In this document: positions 24,597 to 38,377 of the stretch, in pieces | How the letters are laid out: every line of letters starts with the position of its first letter | Position numbering within the stretch: position 1 is the first letter of the stretch | Assembly: GCF_025766255.1 (NCBI RefSeq) | Contig: NW_026516710.1 | Location: forward strand, 248,001 to 312,000 | Source: Zychaea mexicana | Lineage: Eukaryota; Mucoromycota; Mucoromycetes; Mucorales; Lichtheimiaceae | Length of the DNA stretch: 64,000 nt | Reading direction: 5' to 3' | Program-made: the position numbers and the translations under genes | Notes under the pieces: generated by a model | Databases searched by the model: none | What the model saw: only the letters and a program-made list of their open reading frames with translations | Told to the model about the DNA's origin: nothing

Positions 24597-25905
24597 ATGA
24601 CATCCGATACCGTGAGGTGCGTATTGCCACACCCGTTTATTATACAAAACAGTAATTTCTCAGACTGAATAACGTTCGTTTGACAAAAAAAAAACTAGTC
24701 ATTATGAACTCAAGAGAAAACAACTCATTGAAGAGAATCAAAAGTTACTTCAGGAACTGGGCCTGACAGGACCTGACAATGCCAACCTGGCTTCGGCTGA
24801 AATGAAACAATTCAAGGTTCGAGTCCAACACATTGGCAAAGGAACGACACTATTTTTTTTTTTTTCGTTATAATCTCACAGTTATTTTCGTTGTCTAGTC
24901 CGATACCCCTACACCACGTAAAAAACCGAGAAATGCTTATAGAGCACCAAAACCTGCAATACAACAACCTACGCGTTTATCGAAAAGACTGAAAGGAGAA
25001 CAGCCAGATGATACAGTACGTACTGTTGGGAAAAAAAAGGCGCGATATGTGCTCTCTTCCCCTCTGCTTAACGTCAGTACTTTTCTCAGGTAGACCTCGA
25101 AGCAATTCTGGATCAAAATGACAAGATGCGTCAAGTCAACGTCGATCCAATCATATCAGCGAGAAAGAAAGAAGAGGAATCATATGCTCCTGACAGTGTC
25201 TCTGCACCTGTAACACTGCGTACGTTATCATCGCTATGTTGCCTACTCTGCTGCTGTTGTGGTCTTTTTTTTTTCGCTATACTCAAAAACGGGCACATTA
25301 GTTTCCATAGGCACAACCATCTGGGAACTTGGAAGTTTAAAGACGGGCAAAGGCAGATCCCAATACTGGAGTGGGCGTGGTGTAAGTATCTTTACTCTTC
25401 CTTTCCCCCAAAAAAGAACAAACTATGGGATACTAATCTTTCTTTCTGCGGATAAACGCACCTAGTGCCGGTATAAGCATCCCTACCCTATTGGATTTAA
25501 AGCAACCAAATCTCATTTCGGAAACGATTACACCATGACAATCGAGGAAGGGAAGCCGAACGAAGGACCTGTGTTCAAAGTATATGTCAATTCATCCAAA
25601 ACAGTATTTACTGGAGGGACGCCGACAGCACCATGGACAGACGCGTGCAAAAAGAGCAAATCTCAGGGAACGCGAGTGAGTGGACCATTGGTAAGTTTAT
25701 TTTCTTAGTAAAGGAGGGAAGGGGTCGTCAGTTGATAGTGTATGGTTAAAAGGGACAAAAGAGTGGGAGAGTAATCAATTTACAAAACATAATATAGTTT
25801 TATGGGTTTTCGGATATCATTACAATGCGCATTATCGAGAGCATGGAAGGTTATAAACTGGCATCCAAGCCGGAGGAGGAAGAGGGATGTAGTGTAGAAG
25901 AATAA
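24597..25905 (+). CDS. FYRN/FYRC-domain nuclear protein, TBRG1-like
   Basis: Exon 1 (24597-24616) starts at ATG ACA TCC and uses the donor GTGCGT; only this donor puts the next exon in phase, giving HYELKRKQLIEENQKLLQEL, a short coiled coil. A basic Pro-rich linker (RKKPRNAYRAPKPA, RLSKRLKGEQ) follows. Then come an FYRN-like block (GTTIWELGSL ... HPYPIGFKATKSHFGNDY) and an FYRC-like block (GPVFKVYVNSS, TPTAPWTDACKK, SGPLFYGFSDIITMRIIE), ending EEEEGCSVEE. F/Y-rich domains occur in chromatin proteins such as trithorax/MLL, JmjC demethylases and TBRG1. The small size and the coiled-coil-plus-FYR layout match TBRG1 best, so I infer a chromatin or nuclear regulatory role. No enzymatic domain is present. 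Confidence 0.75.
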
Positions 25906-26074
25906 GAAAAAGTGTCAAGCAATCTTGTGCATTGTTTCGAGGCTTTCAAAGTGTGCACGCGCCGCTGCAATGTTCATTTGCGTTGCTGCAGGTGCTGTTG
26001 TCGAATATGTGGTGCGGAAGGGGCATACTCAAGACGATTAGCTTTATTAGTTCTTTCTAGTCTGTAAATACTAA

Positions 26075-26077
<3 letters not shown>

Positions 26078-26109
<32 letters not shown>
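26078..26109 (+). repeat. (TA)n microsatellite
   Basis: About 15 TA units in the 3' flank of the RagA/Gtr1 gene. Confidence 0.95.
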
Positions 26110-26112
<3 letters not shown>

Positions 26113-26126
26113 TACTTATATCCGGG

Positions 26127-27539
26127 TCAGATATGATGATCATTACACATGTACTGCGCGTCAGGATGTCGATGAATGCTGTAAACGAACTTCCTCTTAT
26201 CATCATACTTTTCGAATGCGATTGTTGCCTGATATGTTTATATGCGGTTAATAACATGACTCTTGTTTTTGTTGGGATCGTATACGTGTAATGTAAGCTT
26301 ATATTACCTCGCGCTCAGATTAAACTGCTTGATTATAGTGCTTAGTTTTTCAAAACGACGGATATCTGGATGATGGACGGTGGCTGCATTGGCTATTACC
26401 AAGAAGGTAGTGCGTTCAAATAACACGACTTCATCTGCGCCGCAGATGCTACAAAAGTTTCTTAGATTCTTTTCCAGTGCCACAACGTTGGGTATCATAC
26501 AATGGATAATCTGCGCCCAAGCCTAGCCCAGATAAACATATGCAGTTAGTGCCACTAAGTAGTATGTTTCATACTCTGAATGATGTGCTTACAGCGTATA
26601 AGGTCTCATCCCATATAGATGTCTGGAACGCCTGGATTTTGATGGGCTCGGAACGTACTTGAAGCTCCTTCGTATGTCCTAGGAAAACCTGATTATTACG
26701 ATTTTTTTGTAAGACAAAATCATATACATCAAATGATCTGAACCGGTTCAGCCGCCACAACCTTAAAAGGCTTCTACACTAATCCATGTTATATACAAAG
26801 GCAGCAATGGCAGTTGTAAAGTGTTGCCAATCAATTATACTATACCTTATCGCGCCCCTCTTCCTGTATCAGATCCATTTTGTGTAAAAGACAAAACACC
26901 TTGGCGTTGGGTGAATACGTCAAGATGTACTCGAGACACGTCTGGTAAAAGTGAATGTCCTTGTCCAGCTCGGCACTGATCACGTCAAACACATAGACAA
27001 GTACTTCGACGTTTTTGAATATGTGATGATTGGGCGTGGCAAAGTAATTATTGAAATACACGTCTTGTCTAATTGGATTCATGGCCCCGCGACAGCACAT
27101 ATTAGCGTTTGGCTTCTTTTTCCCTTTTCAAATCCTTCTCTTGTTCTTTACCCTCCACAGTCCCACAGGTTGAGCGACATTGTCCCGAGAAACTGGACCT
27201 CTGAACTTTCAATGCTGACTACCCTGCCCATTCAGTGTTTGTCTTCTTTAATATAGGACGTTCTTTTCTCACTTGTTCGCTTTCTCTCGTGTTTTTCTTT
27301 TGACATTTACCAGTGGGCCCTAATTCTCGAGTTTTACGGGCGACATTGTTCTGGAAAATGATGGAGCGCATTGAGGTCTTGCCTGCACCTCCTTTCCCCA
27401 TAAGCAGTACCTAACATATTTTAAGGGTATGTAAGGGTTGATACAAAGTCCGTGTTAATTGACGTCCCCTTCCCACACCCTCCCGCCCCACAACTCCACG
27501 CCACGGAAACCCACCACTGGATAGACTGACCTTCTTCAT
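26127..27539 (-). CDS. GTR1: RagA/B-type GTPase (Gtr1)
   Basis: Gtr1/RagA forms a dimer with Gtr2/RagC on the vacuole or lysosome and recruits TORC1 when amino acids are present. The first exon is only nine bases (27539-27531, ATGAAGAAG) and splices to [19 protein letters not shown], so the P-loop begins at about residue 6 as in the family. Further motifs: [10 protein letters not shown] (G3) spliced to [30 protein letters not shown] (G4, HKxD form typical of Rag GTPases), TSIWDETLY, and the C-terminal roadblock part ([26 protein letters not shown]). The protein ends at 26127. Exons are short with GT-AG introns. RagA rather than RagC is chosen because of the [10 protein letters not shown]-loop and the short C-terminus. 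Confidence 0.93.
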
Positions 27540-28424
27540 GATTTGGCTCGTTATCTACTTTGATATGTATTTCCTTTTTCAGAGCCAGGATACGGTCAAA
27601 GTGAGAGAAAGAAGAAAGAAAGAGGAAAGAGAACAACAGAGAAAGGCTTTGTCTTGTTAAGAAAGGGCATTTGGCCTACAAAACTGTCGACGAAAAACTT
27701 CAAGCACATGCTCTTCCGCGTGACCCCAAAGCGGAGTATGCCACTTGGTAGAGCTGTGTTCATGTTTAGTGGGGAGGCAGCTGTCGTATGGCTGTAATGA
27801 AGGTGTTGTGTACGTGCCTCACACACACACACACACACTAGCAACAATAGCAATAACAACAGTGAATCGTGGGCGTATTGGGTTCCGTACAGACAGACAT
27901 CATGGACGCATATGCTGATAATGGTACTATTATGCATCATGCAGCATTAAGCCTCTCAAGACACACACACAGCAGCACCAACAACAACTAGTTGGCTCAA
28001 AGCGAGTCAAATCTTCTACTCCTGTACAGTAGTCCTGAGCCTGCGACTGCACAAATCATCAGCGAACCATGTATATTCTGTGGATCATCATCAGCTGACA
28101 GCTTGGATTAAAGTGCCGCCCTTCTTCTTTGTCGCCCAGCAACATGAGCAGTTATTTGGTTGCCATCTATACCCTACGTGTCAGTTAAAAAGCCTTGTAC
28201 ATGGGTGACATTCAATAGTTTGAGCAAATAAGAACCTTTCTAACTCTTTTATTTCATCGTTTTTACTATGCGCTTGCAGAAGATTCTTCCGCTAAGTTCC
28301 ATAAAAGGAAATGTCGTGACTCTCAAACTCAGTTATCGCTTTGATTAAGACAGGTGGGAGGGGGCGAACCTATTTCCCACTTTCTATTGTTAGTGGTTGT
28401 AGTTAGTAGTATTGCGTATAAGTG
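27540..28424. other. Divergent intergenic region, RagA / SF3B4
   Basis: Shared upstream DNA of a - strand and a + strand gene. It holds a (CA)n tract at 27820-27838 and pyrimidine-rich stretches; no gene seen. The - strand frame at 27940-27596 is low-complexity and judged spurious. Confidence 0.6.
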
Positions 28425-29473
28425 ATGGCACAGCAGATCGAACGAAATCAAGAAGCCACTGTATATATCGGCAATCTCGACGAACGATGCACAGATTCTT
28501 TGGTATGGGAATTAATGTTACAAGCCGGCCCTGTGGGTAAGTTCTTTTTTTTATTGTTTCTCTCAGTCTTTTTAAATGTGTAAAACAGGAAGCAGACTAA
28601 TCAGAGAAATGAATCCTCTTCCTTTCTTTATCTATTTCTCCGTCTGAAAATTATTAGTCAACGTACATTTACCTAAGGATCGTGTCACACAAACGCATCA
28701 AGGTTATGGGTTTTGTGAATTTATGACTGAAGAAGACGCCGATTATGCAATCCGAATCATGAATCAGATCCGACTCTACGGCAAACCCATACGTGTCAAT
28801 AAGGTAAACGAGCAAAGAATTGAAGAGAGTGAAGCACATGTATTTATAATTATCGAAAACAAAACAGGCCACCTCGGATAAAAAGAACTTGGACGTGGGC
28901 GCGACACTCTTTATTGGCAATCTCGATCCAGACGTTGACGAAAAACTCTTGTATGACACATTCAGCGCATTTGGCGTTATTGTACAAACACCCAAAATCG
29001 CACGCGATCCCGAAACTGGCAATTTGAAAGGCTTTGGTTTTGTCAGCTTTGATAACTTTGAATCGTCCGATGCCGCTATCGATGCCATGAACAACCAATA
29101 TTTGATGAACAAGCAAATCACAGTCTCGTACGCGTTTAAAAAGGACGGCAAAGGCGAACGACACGGTTCGGCTGCGGAACGTTTGTTGGCACAACAGGCA
29201 CGGAAAAACGTACAGTTACCCAATCGCTTATATGCAGGCGGTCCAGCCATGGCTCCAGTGGGCGGTGGTGCTTATGCAGGTCCACCCGGTGCTGCCGCTC
29301 CAATGAATATGATGCCGCCACCTCCACCGCCCGGTATGCCGCCGCAGGGTATGGCCTATAGCATGCCGCCGCCCGGTGTTCCTGGAGGTTACGGTGTCCC
29401 ACCATCAGGCTCATACGGTCAACAACCACAAATGGGAGGATATCCACAATACGGTCAACAGGCATGGCAGTAA
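28425..29473 (+). CDS. SF3B4: Splicing factor 3b subunit 4 (SF3B4/Hsh49)
   Basis: SF3B4 is a U2 snRNP protein that contacts pre-mRNA near the branch site. Two RNA-recognition motifs are visible. RRM1 has RNP2 VYIGNL and RNP1 GYGFCEF (introns after 28534 and 28803). RRM2 has RNP2 LFIGNL and RNP1 GFGFVSF. Between and after them stand [27 protein letters not shown] and [18 protein letters not shown], all SF3B4 signatures. The C-terminal third is rich in Pro, Gly, Met and Gln, as in the human protein but shorter. The start at 28425 gives [18 protein letters not shown], close to the known N-terminus. It is divergently placed with RagA and converges with the MED23-like gene only 126 bp downstream. 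Confidence 0.95.
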
Positions 29474-29599
29474 AAAGAAAAACCATACAACATACGAAAA
29501 AAAAGTTATACGAAACATAATAAAAATGTAACGCAAAAAAAAAAAAAGAAAGGAAAAGAAAAGAAGAAAGGAAGTGCAAGTAATGTAATTTAATGTTTT

Positions 29600-32500
29600 T
29601 TATGTTTCGTGTACCAATCGTATAAGTCGTTGGGATATGGGTGCATTCATGGATTTTATAATTTCGCGCAGTTGGCTTGCAAGCTCAGGGGACTTGACGA
29701 ATCCGGCTCGAATGTGATGTCTATATGATAATCATCGTTAGTAAATGCAACAGCATTTTAAGTAAGAGGCATCGATTGCTTACAAAAAGTCGAATGTTTG
29801 TTCCAGAGCTTGTGTAGACCATCCATCTTTCATATCCATCAGCATAGTTATCTGCTTCACCATATGCATTAACTCGATCAAAAACTGGTGTATGGGAGGT
29901 GTGGTGGATTAGAATAATTATCCGTTTTTTTGATTCTGCCATCTATTCTTATCATACATGTAGGTCTTACCTCTGCGTCAGTATTATTATTATCGAGCTT
30001 TTCGATCCGGTGTAAAGCAGGTCCAAGCAAAAAGCATACGTAAAGAAGCTGAACATCGGTTTTCAGAATATCCGGAGTTTGTCGTAACGAGCGCAAATAC
30101 TCAAGGAAGACAGGGAAGATATCCAGGCTTGAATAATGTAATAGGCTGTGGAAAAACGCCAGAAAACAGTTTGGCGTATTGGTGCTATAGTTATGCATGT
30201 TGTATGTGTAGTCGTTAAAAACGTATGGATGGACCATTGCCTTTCTTAATCTCGAACTCATGGAATCTCGTAATACGGCTGTAGAAATCAAATCGGGAAG
30301 GGATTGTGACATGAAGTATTTGCCATTGGTTCGTTTTGGCATACCACATCGAATCTAGAATATGTTGTTTTCGATATGAGCAAGCCGATTATAAAAAAGA
30401 CGCCTTGTTTCTTCACTCAGAAGTAACAAAAGAAACACTTACCAATCGACATGGTTCGGATACTTCCAGTAGGCAAGGATCATGCATGATCAAGTTGCTG
30501 AGTTCTTCCCAGATGGGTCGTACAAAGTGCCCTGCTGGTAATGAAGCAAGCAACAATCCGGTGGCATGGATCGTCAGTGCCGACACACCCACTTGATGCG
30601 CCCCGCGCTGTAATACCAAGTCCAGAATATATTTGATGGTCATGGACGGAGGAACAGGTGTCAGGATAATTTCGAGCATAGCAATAGTAATGCCTTGCAC
30701 AGCAGGACTGCCAATTTCACGGAAATGGCGTTCCGGTAGTTTGGGATCAGATTTTGGTGCGCATTTTTTTGGATTTAGACCTATTCGAACAATCATTACG
30801 AAATGGGTGGTAAGTCACCCCACCCGCGCGCCAATACGTTGTTAGTCATTTGCAAAAATCAGGTACCACAGCCGAGTATATCACTTACTGTTGGTGAGTT
30901 TGTGTATGACACGTTCATAATATCCAGCATTAAAGACGTCTCCATCAAGATCATCGTTTTGTGCATAGGCCACTGCCTCCGGTGCAACATCGTATTGTTT
31001 GAAATCTAGCAAAATTTTCCCAGCTATCAGCCCTTCCACCTTTGGCTTTTTTTGTTCCTTACTTCTGTTAATTTCGCTAGACCAATTTACTTACCGAGCA
31101 GGCGCACAATGCGCTTGCATACGCGAGGGTCGCTTAGGGTATCGTTCGGGTAATAGTACAGTAATAAATTGCAGACATAGGATAATGGGCTGTTGTGGTA
31201 ATAAAAGAGTTGTCCATATCGATCCAATATTTGCAGCAAAAGGTCGGTTTGCGCATACTCAATCAATCGAGCAATCAGCACTTCCAAAAAGGGTACAAAG
31301 TCGCTCACAATGCTAGTGTAATACACTGGCATCTGCGGCTGCAACGGTGGATCGAGAACTGGCTGTTGCGTGTTTTGTTGGGCAACAGCAAAAGCCTCGT
31401 ATTCGTGGTACTCGGGATACTCGGTCAAATATTGCATCAGCTTCTCGTGGAAATCTTCCTCTGTCCAGTATCGGTGGCTGAACCCTAGTGATAACCATTT
31501 ATCGACACGCTTCTTGAATTCGGGCGATTCGAGAAGCAAGTATTGCACATAGCGGAATGCTTTTGTTGTCCTTTCTGGTGTCCCGCTTCCCTTTCCCAAT
31601 GCTGATATGATGTTTGTAAAGTTGACCCATTGGTACTTCCAGATCATGGTATCCAAGAGTTTAAATGGCTATGACAAAAGGCATTCAGCATGAAGTATGT
31701 TAAAGATATATGTTTTTAGCAACTTACCAATTCTGGAGAAGCAGAAGAATAATCCACTTTCAAAATATAGTCCACCAAATCAACTGCATGAGTGTCAACT
31801 CTTGCAGGCAGCACCAACAAAAGTAGTTTGCGGACGGCTAAGCATCGATTCAAAATAGTAAGTGTAAATCTGAACGAACAAAGGAAATCAGGCATCTCAT
31901 CTTCCTATAGTAGCAACCAAACTTACATGACATTTCAAATACGTCAATCGAGTTCCGCATCACAGCGATAGTCCATATGATACAGAGCAAACTTGCTTGA
32001 TTTTCTGCTTTGGAAAAGGTCTGTATCATCATTTGCTCATGATCTTTTGATCCCTGCAGCAAGTATGAGAGCAAGAATTTGTTGTTCATCACTTGTTGCT
32101 TGAGATTCATTGGATTAATTGCAGGTCGCGCAGGGATACGCTGGTTTGGAGATTGAGGATCCGTATAAAACTTTTTGACAGCATCAGGGAAATATTTGAT
32201 GGATTCAGGTGACCAATCCAACCTGTATTCAAAAAGGCTGGCCAGTACACGATAGATTTGCTCGGTCTTGATATCTGCTTGACCTCTTTTCAATAGTAAT
32301 AGAAAGTTAGTTTTTCATTTACAAGGATGAACGACTTTTGTTTTTGTTTCTACCTTGTCTTGATTAAGCGACTGATACTTGTCACCACAGCACGCGCAAC
32401 TGTTTCTGACTCGGCAAACCAAATTGGCTTTTCGCGGTTAGGATCATCTAATGATCTTAATAGCTTGACATCCATTTGCATACGCTATATTCCGTAGTTT

Positions 32501-35500
32501 CAAAGTGGGCCCACACTTTGTTTAGTAAACTCGTTATATACAAACAAAACATCCTTGTTCAATTGTTATATTATAGAGATTACTTACAGCCAAATTGAAA
32601 ACAAATTGTTCCAGTACGCGGTAAATCTGACGGTGTTCAAGATACGAGACTGAATAACGGATATAGTGAAATAGACCTGAAGATATAGAAGAGAACGTAT
32701 AAAAATGAAGACATAGGTCAAGGATTCGATCTTTTCTTTGGTTGCTGGCTTGGTTGTTCCAACTAAATGTACAATCAAGGTTAGAATGATACGCAAAAAG
32801 GAAAAAGGATATTTTAAATAGCGGATGAACCGATAATTCATCATCTGCAACATTGTATGTAACCATCGCATTCTCTCGACCGTTAGAGATTTATCAGGTG
32901 TTATTCCGGCTAACTCCTCTTCGTGTCTGGCTTTGTATACTCTGTCACACCGACGAATTCTATCAAATATCTCCTTGATCATCAATTCGGAACTAATTAA
33001 AGAACCATTAGTATCTATCCTTTCACAACAAATTACGATGGTAAAGCGAAAAAAAAAAGAAAAAGAAAGGAGATATTTTACGAGCAAGGCGCACTGTAAA
33101 GAAGCTTGTATGCAGCGTCAATGACTTTGGGAGACACAGATGTAATTTGCATTTGTGTGCCTCGTTGAGTGTTTGACTGATAGCGTGGACCGTCATCTAG
33201 CAGCATCATTTTGTACATCAACTGAAGTAATCTGGTAAAATCATCATCATAAAATAAAAGGATCGGGATTTAATGTTTGATATATGACGCATACACATAT
33301 AAAAACATGTCATAATACAACAAGTTACTTACTTGTGCTTTGCAGCGACACCGATAAGATCTAGAATCTTGTAACTGACCGAGCCACCTTTGGCATAGGT
33401 TGATTCCGGATTTCCGGCAGTCGCTATTTCTGGATTGGTTGGAACAAGATACACATACAATGTGAATGGTAGTGCATCCCGACGAGTTTGACTATGCACT
33501 GCAATTTTGGTGATTTCTTGGATATCCAGATTATGAAATAAGCTCGGATCGGTGACATTGCCTATTATTTTCAGCGGTTGTGCGTGGGTTAATAAAGAAT
33601 TTTACATAGCTCTACGTGTTTTGTATACTTTGGACTTACTGTGATAGTAATCACCAAAGTATGTCATGATCTTGTGACATACAGACGTATATTGTAATGA
33701 CGAGGCTACACGAGGATGTCTCATTTTGAGGTTCGTGATATCTTTGATAGAGAGACGCTCAAGGTATATCTGAATATGGGACGCATAGAATATTGGACAT
33801 GACTTTTATCAGAGCAGATACTTTAAAAAGAAATGTAAATCATTGTCACTTACACTGCATTGTAATGCAAGATCCCGGAATGAAAATGCGTCTTCTGATT
33901 CTGCCTGGTCTTCGTTATAGAGAGCAACGAGCTTGCCAAATAGCCGTTCATCTCCATTGAAATCCACAGATATCACGTCTTGTGCAACCTTATCAATGAC
34001 TGGAGAAAGTGCAGTGAAACAAAAGAAGGATTAGTCAAAAGTTAAGCCAAGGTAATCAGTAATGGTTAGCATCAATAAATTTATTCTTGCTCTTAAACTT
34101 ACAGAAAAGCTGCAACAACAACCATATTAAACCATTATCTTTGCTCAAATGGTATTTTGCGCCTGGTGGGTATTCTTCGCCATTCGGTTGATACACTAGG
34201 GCATAGAAATCTTGGAGAATATCTTCATATGTAAAGTACCTATTCGACACTATGTCAATATATTCACAGATCCAAGCGATGAACTGTAAAGAGAACGTAC
34301 TCGGCTGTGACAAAGCTATAAAGCTGATCTGCTGTTTCATTCATGAGTTCCCACAGATCTAAATACGAAGGGATATTCATTACGGTCTCATCTGCTCCTC
34401 CACGACCTTTTTGTGACGACGAATCGTGCCCTTTAAAAGTAATTTGTTAGTATCCCTTTTTCTTTTTTTTATCTCCTCAACTTTTCTTTCAAAGTAATTC
34501 ATTACCTTGTCTCCTCTCTGCTGTGTTGTGTTGCTGGATACATTGAAGCACATCGCGCACCTTGGCAACCATTGCTTTCCGGATCTGAGTTGTGTCATAA
34601 CCTGATTGTGTTAGAGAGAGTTCAAGCTGGCGGAACTCGTCCATGGAAGCTCGTTGGAATAACATGTCGCGGAAATGTGTCTCGATATTGGTTGAATTGC
34701 CTTCTTTAACAAATTCGATCTATATAACAGAGAATGACGTTATTGTTTTGTCTTAGTAGTACGCTATTTGATATCAATACGTACGAGATCTCCTTTGAAC
34801 ATGTGGAAGCTTGTTCGTGTTGTTAAATCATTGTATTCGTGACGACGACTCAACTGAGAAATCAAAGGCCAGGATGCATCTAAGGTATTTCGTTCAGTTA
34901 TACTACTTTTTTCCTCCAGATTGAATGAATTTATATTACCTGGAGGCATCATCAAAAAGGCCAAATGCCTTCGTCGTTTTCCCAGTTCATTGATAAACTT
35001 TTCCATTGTCCAATGAATACTCTGTGCAAAATGGCCGTGTAAAAAGTCTCCATAAACATCGGGTAACTAATATATGATCCACGCAAATCAGAAGAAAAAG
35101 AGACGCGTCAGTACAACTATATACATAACCCTTTTCTTTTGCTAATGGCCAGCAAAATAAAACACACGGGACTTACAGCAACAATGATATCATAATGAGA
35201 AACAACACCAGCACCATCACCCATTGGACCGAGTAATAATAAGTTGATCAACTCCTTGCCCTTATTCAAGCAATTCACTTGAGCTGTGGATAAGTTGGCA
35301 GGTAACGTGTTAATTTCGCGTAACACGTGCTTGATTATGTTGACAGCCACCATCAGCGTCGGCGATCGTTCAAACATGCGATGATCTTGAGTTATTGATG
35401 TGATCATGTACTGCAAGGTCATAAGCCAAATATTATGATTTGCGATAGCTGGTTGCGGATTTGTTGATGTTTGGGCCGAGTTTAAAAAGTGGCCATATAG

Positions 35501-36680
35501 TTCTGGGAACTGTGCGAGGGAGAGAGTTAGATCATATTTCTACAGTGTTGCCCGCATTGTTGACTCACCGAATATACGACGTCGTAGTAAGAAACGTTGC
35601 CGATGGTAGTTCCGGATGAAGTGGACGAAGATAATGCTGCCGATGTTGGAGACTGTTCCATTGGAGATGCTTGTTGACCAGGAGTTTGGGATAATGAAGC
35701 AGCAGAAGATAAGGGCTGCGGATCACGGATCAGAAACAAGTCGAGCATCTGCTTTCCTACGCCAAAGCATTTTTTCTGCGCCGCACTCATATTGGTTGCT
35801 GGAAGACGGGTCAGTTCGAGTAAGATGTGTTTAATGATACCAAGGATGACGGGTGTTGCAATGCCCGCGTTGTACAAAGCTTGAAGCGAATTGTTACGCA
35901 GACAGGATAGCATGAATTGAAGCGTTACGACCCATATCAGCAGTGGCACGTTGTTGCTGCTGTTACTGCTGTTTGCGCCTGTGGACTGGACATTACGTAG
36001 TGACAATGTCAGTGTTAGATCTTCAAACAGCTGACCTAGCGGGAACGGTTGCTGTTGTTGAGGGTGATGGTGGAGATGGTGATAGTGAGTCCCTGCTGCT
36101 GAATTGGTAAACCCAGATCCTGTTGCTGTTCCTGGCGTTGCTGCTGTTGCTGCATTTGTGTTTGTAACTGCTGCTATCTTTGGCGTGATGGGCTTAATCA
36201 TGAGCAAGTGGTTCAGAAACGCCAATAAACGGGTTGTTTTTACGAGCGTCAATGGTGGTTCGCGGTATTTAAGCATAATCACTTTCAGTTGTTCAGACTA
36301 GTAAAAATACATAAAATATCAGCTTTGGTGTGGTTCTTTTTACTGAACCGTTAACATGTCCTTCTCTCTCTCTCTCTCTCTCTCCCACCCTTATATGATC
36401 TCTTTATATATAAACGTTCTAACCATGTTGCCGACCACTGATGCACGTAAAAAGTCGTGTGCCAGAGCATCGTAATCTAAACGACTCGTCTGAAGCAGGT
36501 ACGCGATCATTGCACTATCGTCCGACGAAAATGGATCGCCACTACCGTTCAAGTCAGGGTGCAACACGCTGACTCTTCGACGCTTTGGTGGTCTTCTGCT
36601 AAAATAACTAATATAGTGGCCATTGGGTGGTTAATCAAGATTTTAAACGTTCGGTGACGAACCACGAGAGGATCGTCCAT
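29600..36680 (-). CDS. MED23: Mediator complex subunit 23-like protein
   Basis: Med23 (Sur-2) is a large helical tail subunit of Mediator that relays activator signals to RNA polymerase II. This 7-kb gene has many exons of 60-700 bp. The strongest family block is at 31087-31560: a segment with HRYWTEEDFHEKLMQYLTEYPEY, then VYYTSIVSDFVPFLEVLIARLIEY, then QLFYYHNSPLSYVCNLLLYYY, parallel to a well-conserved part of human MED23. A second block near the C-terminus, LKTDVQLLYVCFLLGPALHRIEKLD, also parallels it. The last exon is 29719-29600. The 5' end is less certain: RRPPKRRRVSVLHPDLNG begins an internal exon near 36600, and an ATG at 36680 can join it only through a weak GTTTAA donor. A (CT)n tract at 36364-36384 lies in an intron. 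Yeast Saccharomyces lacks this subunit. Confidence 0.82.
36364..36384 (+). repeat. (TC)n microsatellite
   Basis: About ten TC units within a 5' intron of the MED23-like gene. Confidence 0.95.
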
Positions 36681-38377
36681 AGTCGTGTCTCCTCCCGCCC
36701 TCCACTTGTATATATATACCCGCAGTATTTTCGATTCGTGTCTTCCAAAGGCTAACGTAATAAAAAAAAACTTCAACTTAAGAATCCGTTTCTTATCGTT
36801 TTTTCCGTTTTATTTTTTAAATTGGGCTTTACCGTCGAGCCTGGATCTTGAGCATCGGCAAACAACCGCGAAATTACGGTTCTTAGCGATTCCATTGCTT
36901 GGGGTAAGAACGAGGTTCTTTTGAAGCAAAGCACCCGGAATTGAATTATTGTATAAAATCAGTTCCGCTCCTCGGCTTTGGCTCGCACCGACCTATAATA
37001 ATCTCTTCATTTGGTCTCCTAATGACACTTACTAAAGTACTGTTGCTATTTATACAACTAGCTCTTAAAGCGTGCCAGCATTATCATTATTTCAAAAAAT
37101 TATATGCCTCTACCGATAATTTTGTTAAACTTAATGTATCAGCTTCTTTCACTTACAAAGGAGATAGAATGACAAATAAAGCAGGTCGCAGAAACAAATG
37201 AACGAGGCTCTATATACTGTGCGGAAGAGCTTACATGAATGACGCGCTTTTAGCTTGAATATGATAATTAATATAGCTAATGATAGTATACACGAGCTGC
37301 TATTGTTTCCACCCATTTATATATAGGCTCCAGATATGATATTTCCCGCCAATTTCGTCCAGCTGATAGTGACGGCAATGGAAACTATGGAATATGTGTT
37401 GTAAACAACAAGACATATTTCAGTACCAAATAGATTGCTGATAAAACGAAAATGGTTAGTTTTGCTTGTACATATTGCCTTATGACTCCTTTCACTTTGT
37501 GACAACAAAATCACAAGCAATCAACTGCATATTTCTTCTGGTACCTTTGAAGGTTACTGTACGCATTCAAAAGGATTTGCAAAAGCACCTTTGAAGATCA
37601 TAAAAGTATCACCGGAAGACACAAGAAGGCGATTTGAAGTTTTGGAATCAGGCAATAGCTTACGAAGACATTGCACTTTGCTCAATTCCAACATATTTGA
37701 CAGATATGATATTGTTTTGTTTGCAATCTTGGATCATACCTGTTGAGAAAATACGAGGCGAACGAAACGCGTATAGTATTTAAGGTTTTGCAGATAGGCG
37801 CTAAGAATTCGTCTAACCAAGCTGCGATGGCGCAGACGTTTCTGGCAAAAGGCCTTCAATACATGTCCTGACACTTACTGTATAACGGCTGATGACTGTA
37901 ATGTTCTGATTTAATATATCTTCAGATGGTCCTTTGCACTAGCAGCAGCCTCGTAATAATGACGAAGTAGCCTGCAAATCTAGAGATTGGTTGTTTCAAG
38001 ACGAATCGGAGGAACTGGATCTGCTAAACGCGTTACAACTCCAGACAGAATCATCCAGACACAGGCAACTCCGTTATAATTGCCTCGTATTTCCATGGAT
38101 ACGCTTTTCTTTCATTAATAAAAAGGCGATTCCATATTTCTGAATTGTATACATGAATCTTTCTAGATCACCCCTATAAAGATCAATGCTATTTAGTATT
38201 TATGCATAGCCGTGTGCGATTTTTTACTATTCCAGCGTGTACGCGTTTTCATGCCTAATATGGAAATGCACTTCCGCGATCGATTTTCTTTGCGATAGGA
38301 TAATATAAAAGAGACGACGAGTGACACAAACGTTACATACCATTTTATTTCTCTTTTCACCTTTGCTAATAATAATA
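36681..38377. other. AT-rich intergenic region
   Basis: 5' flank of the MED23-like gene, followed by about 1.3 kb of AT-rich DNA. Open frames are short and overlap on both strands. I see no gene, RNA or clear repeat. Confidence 0.6.
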
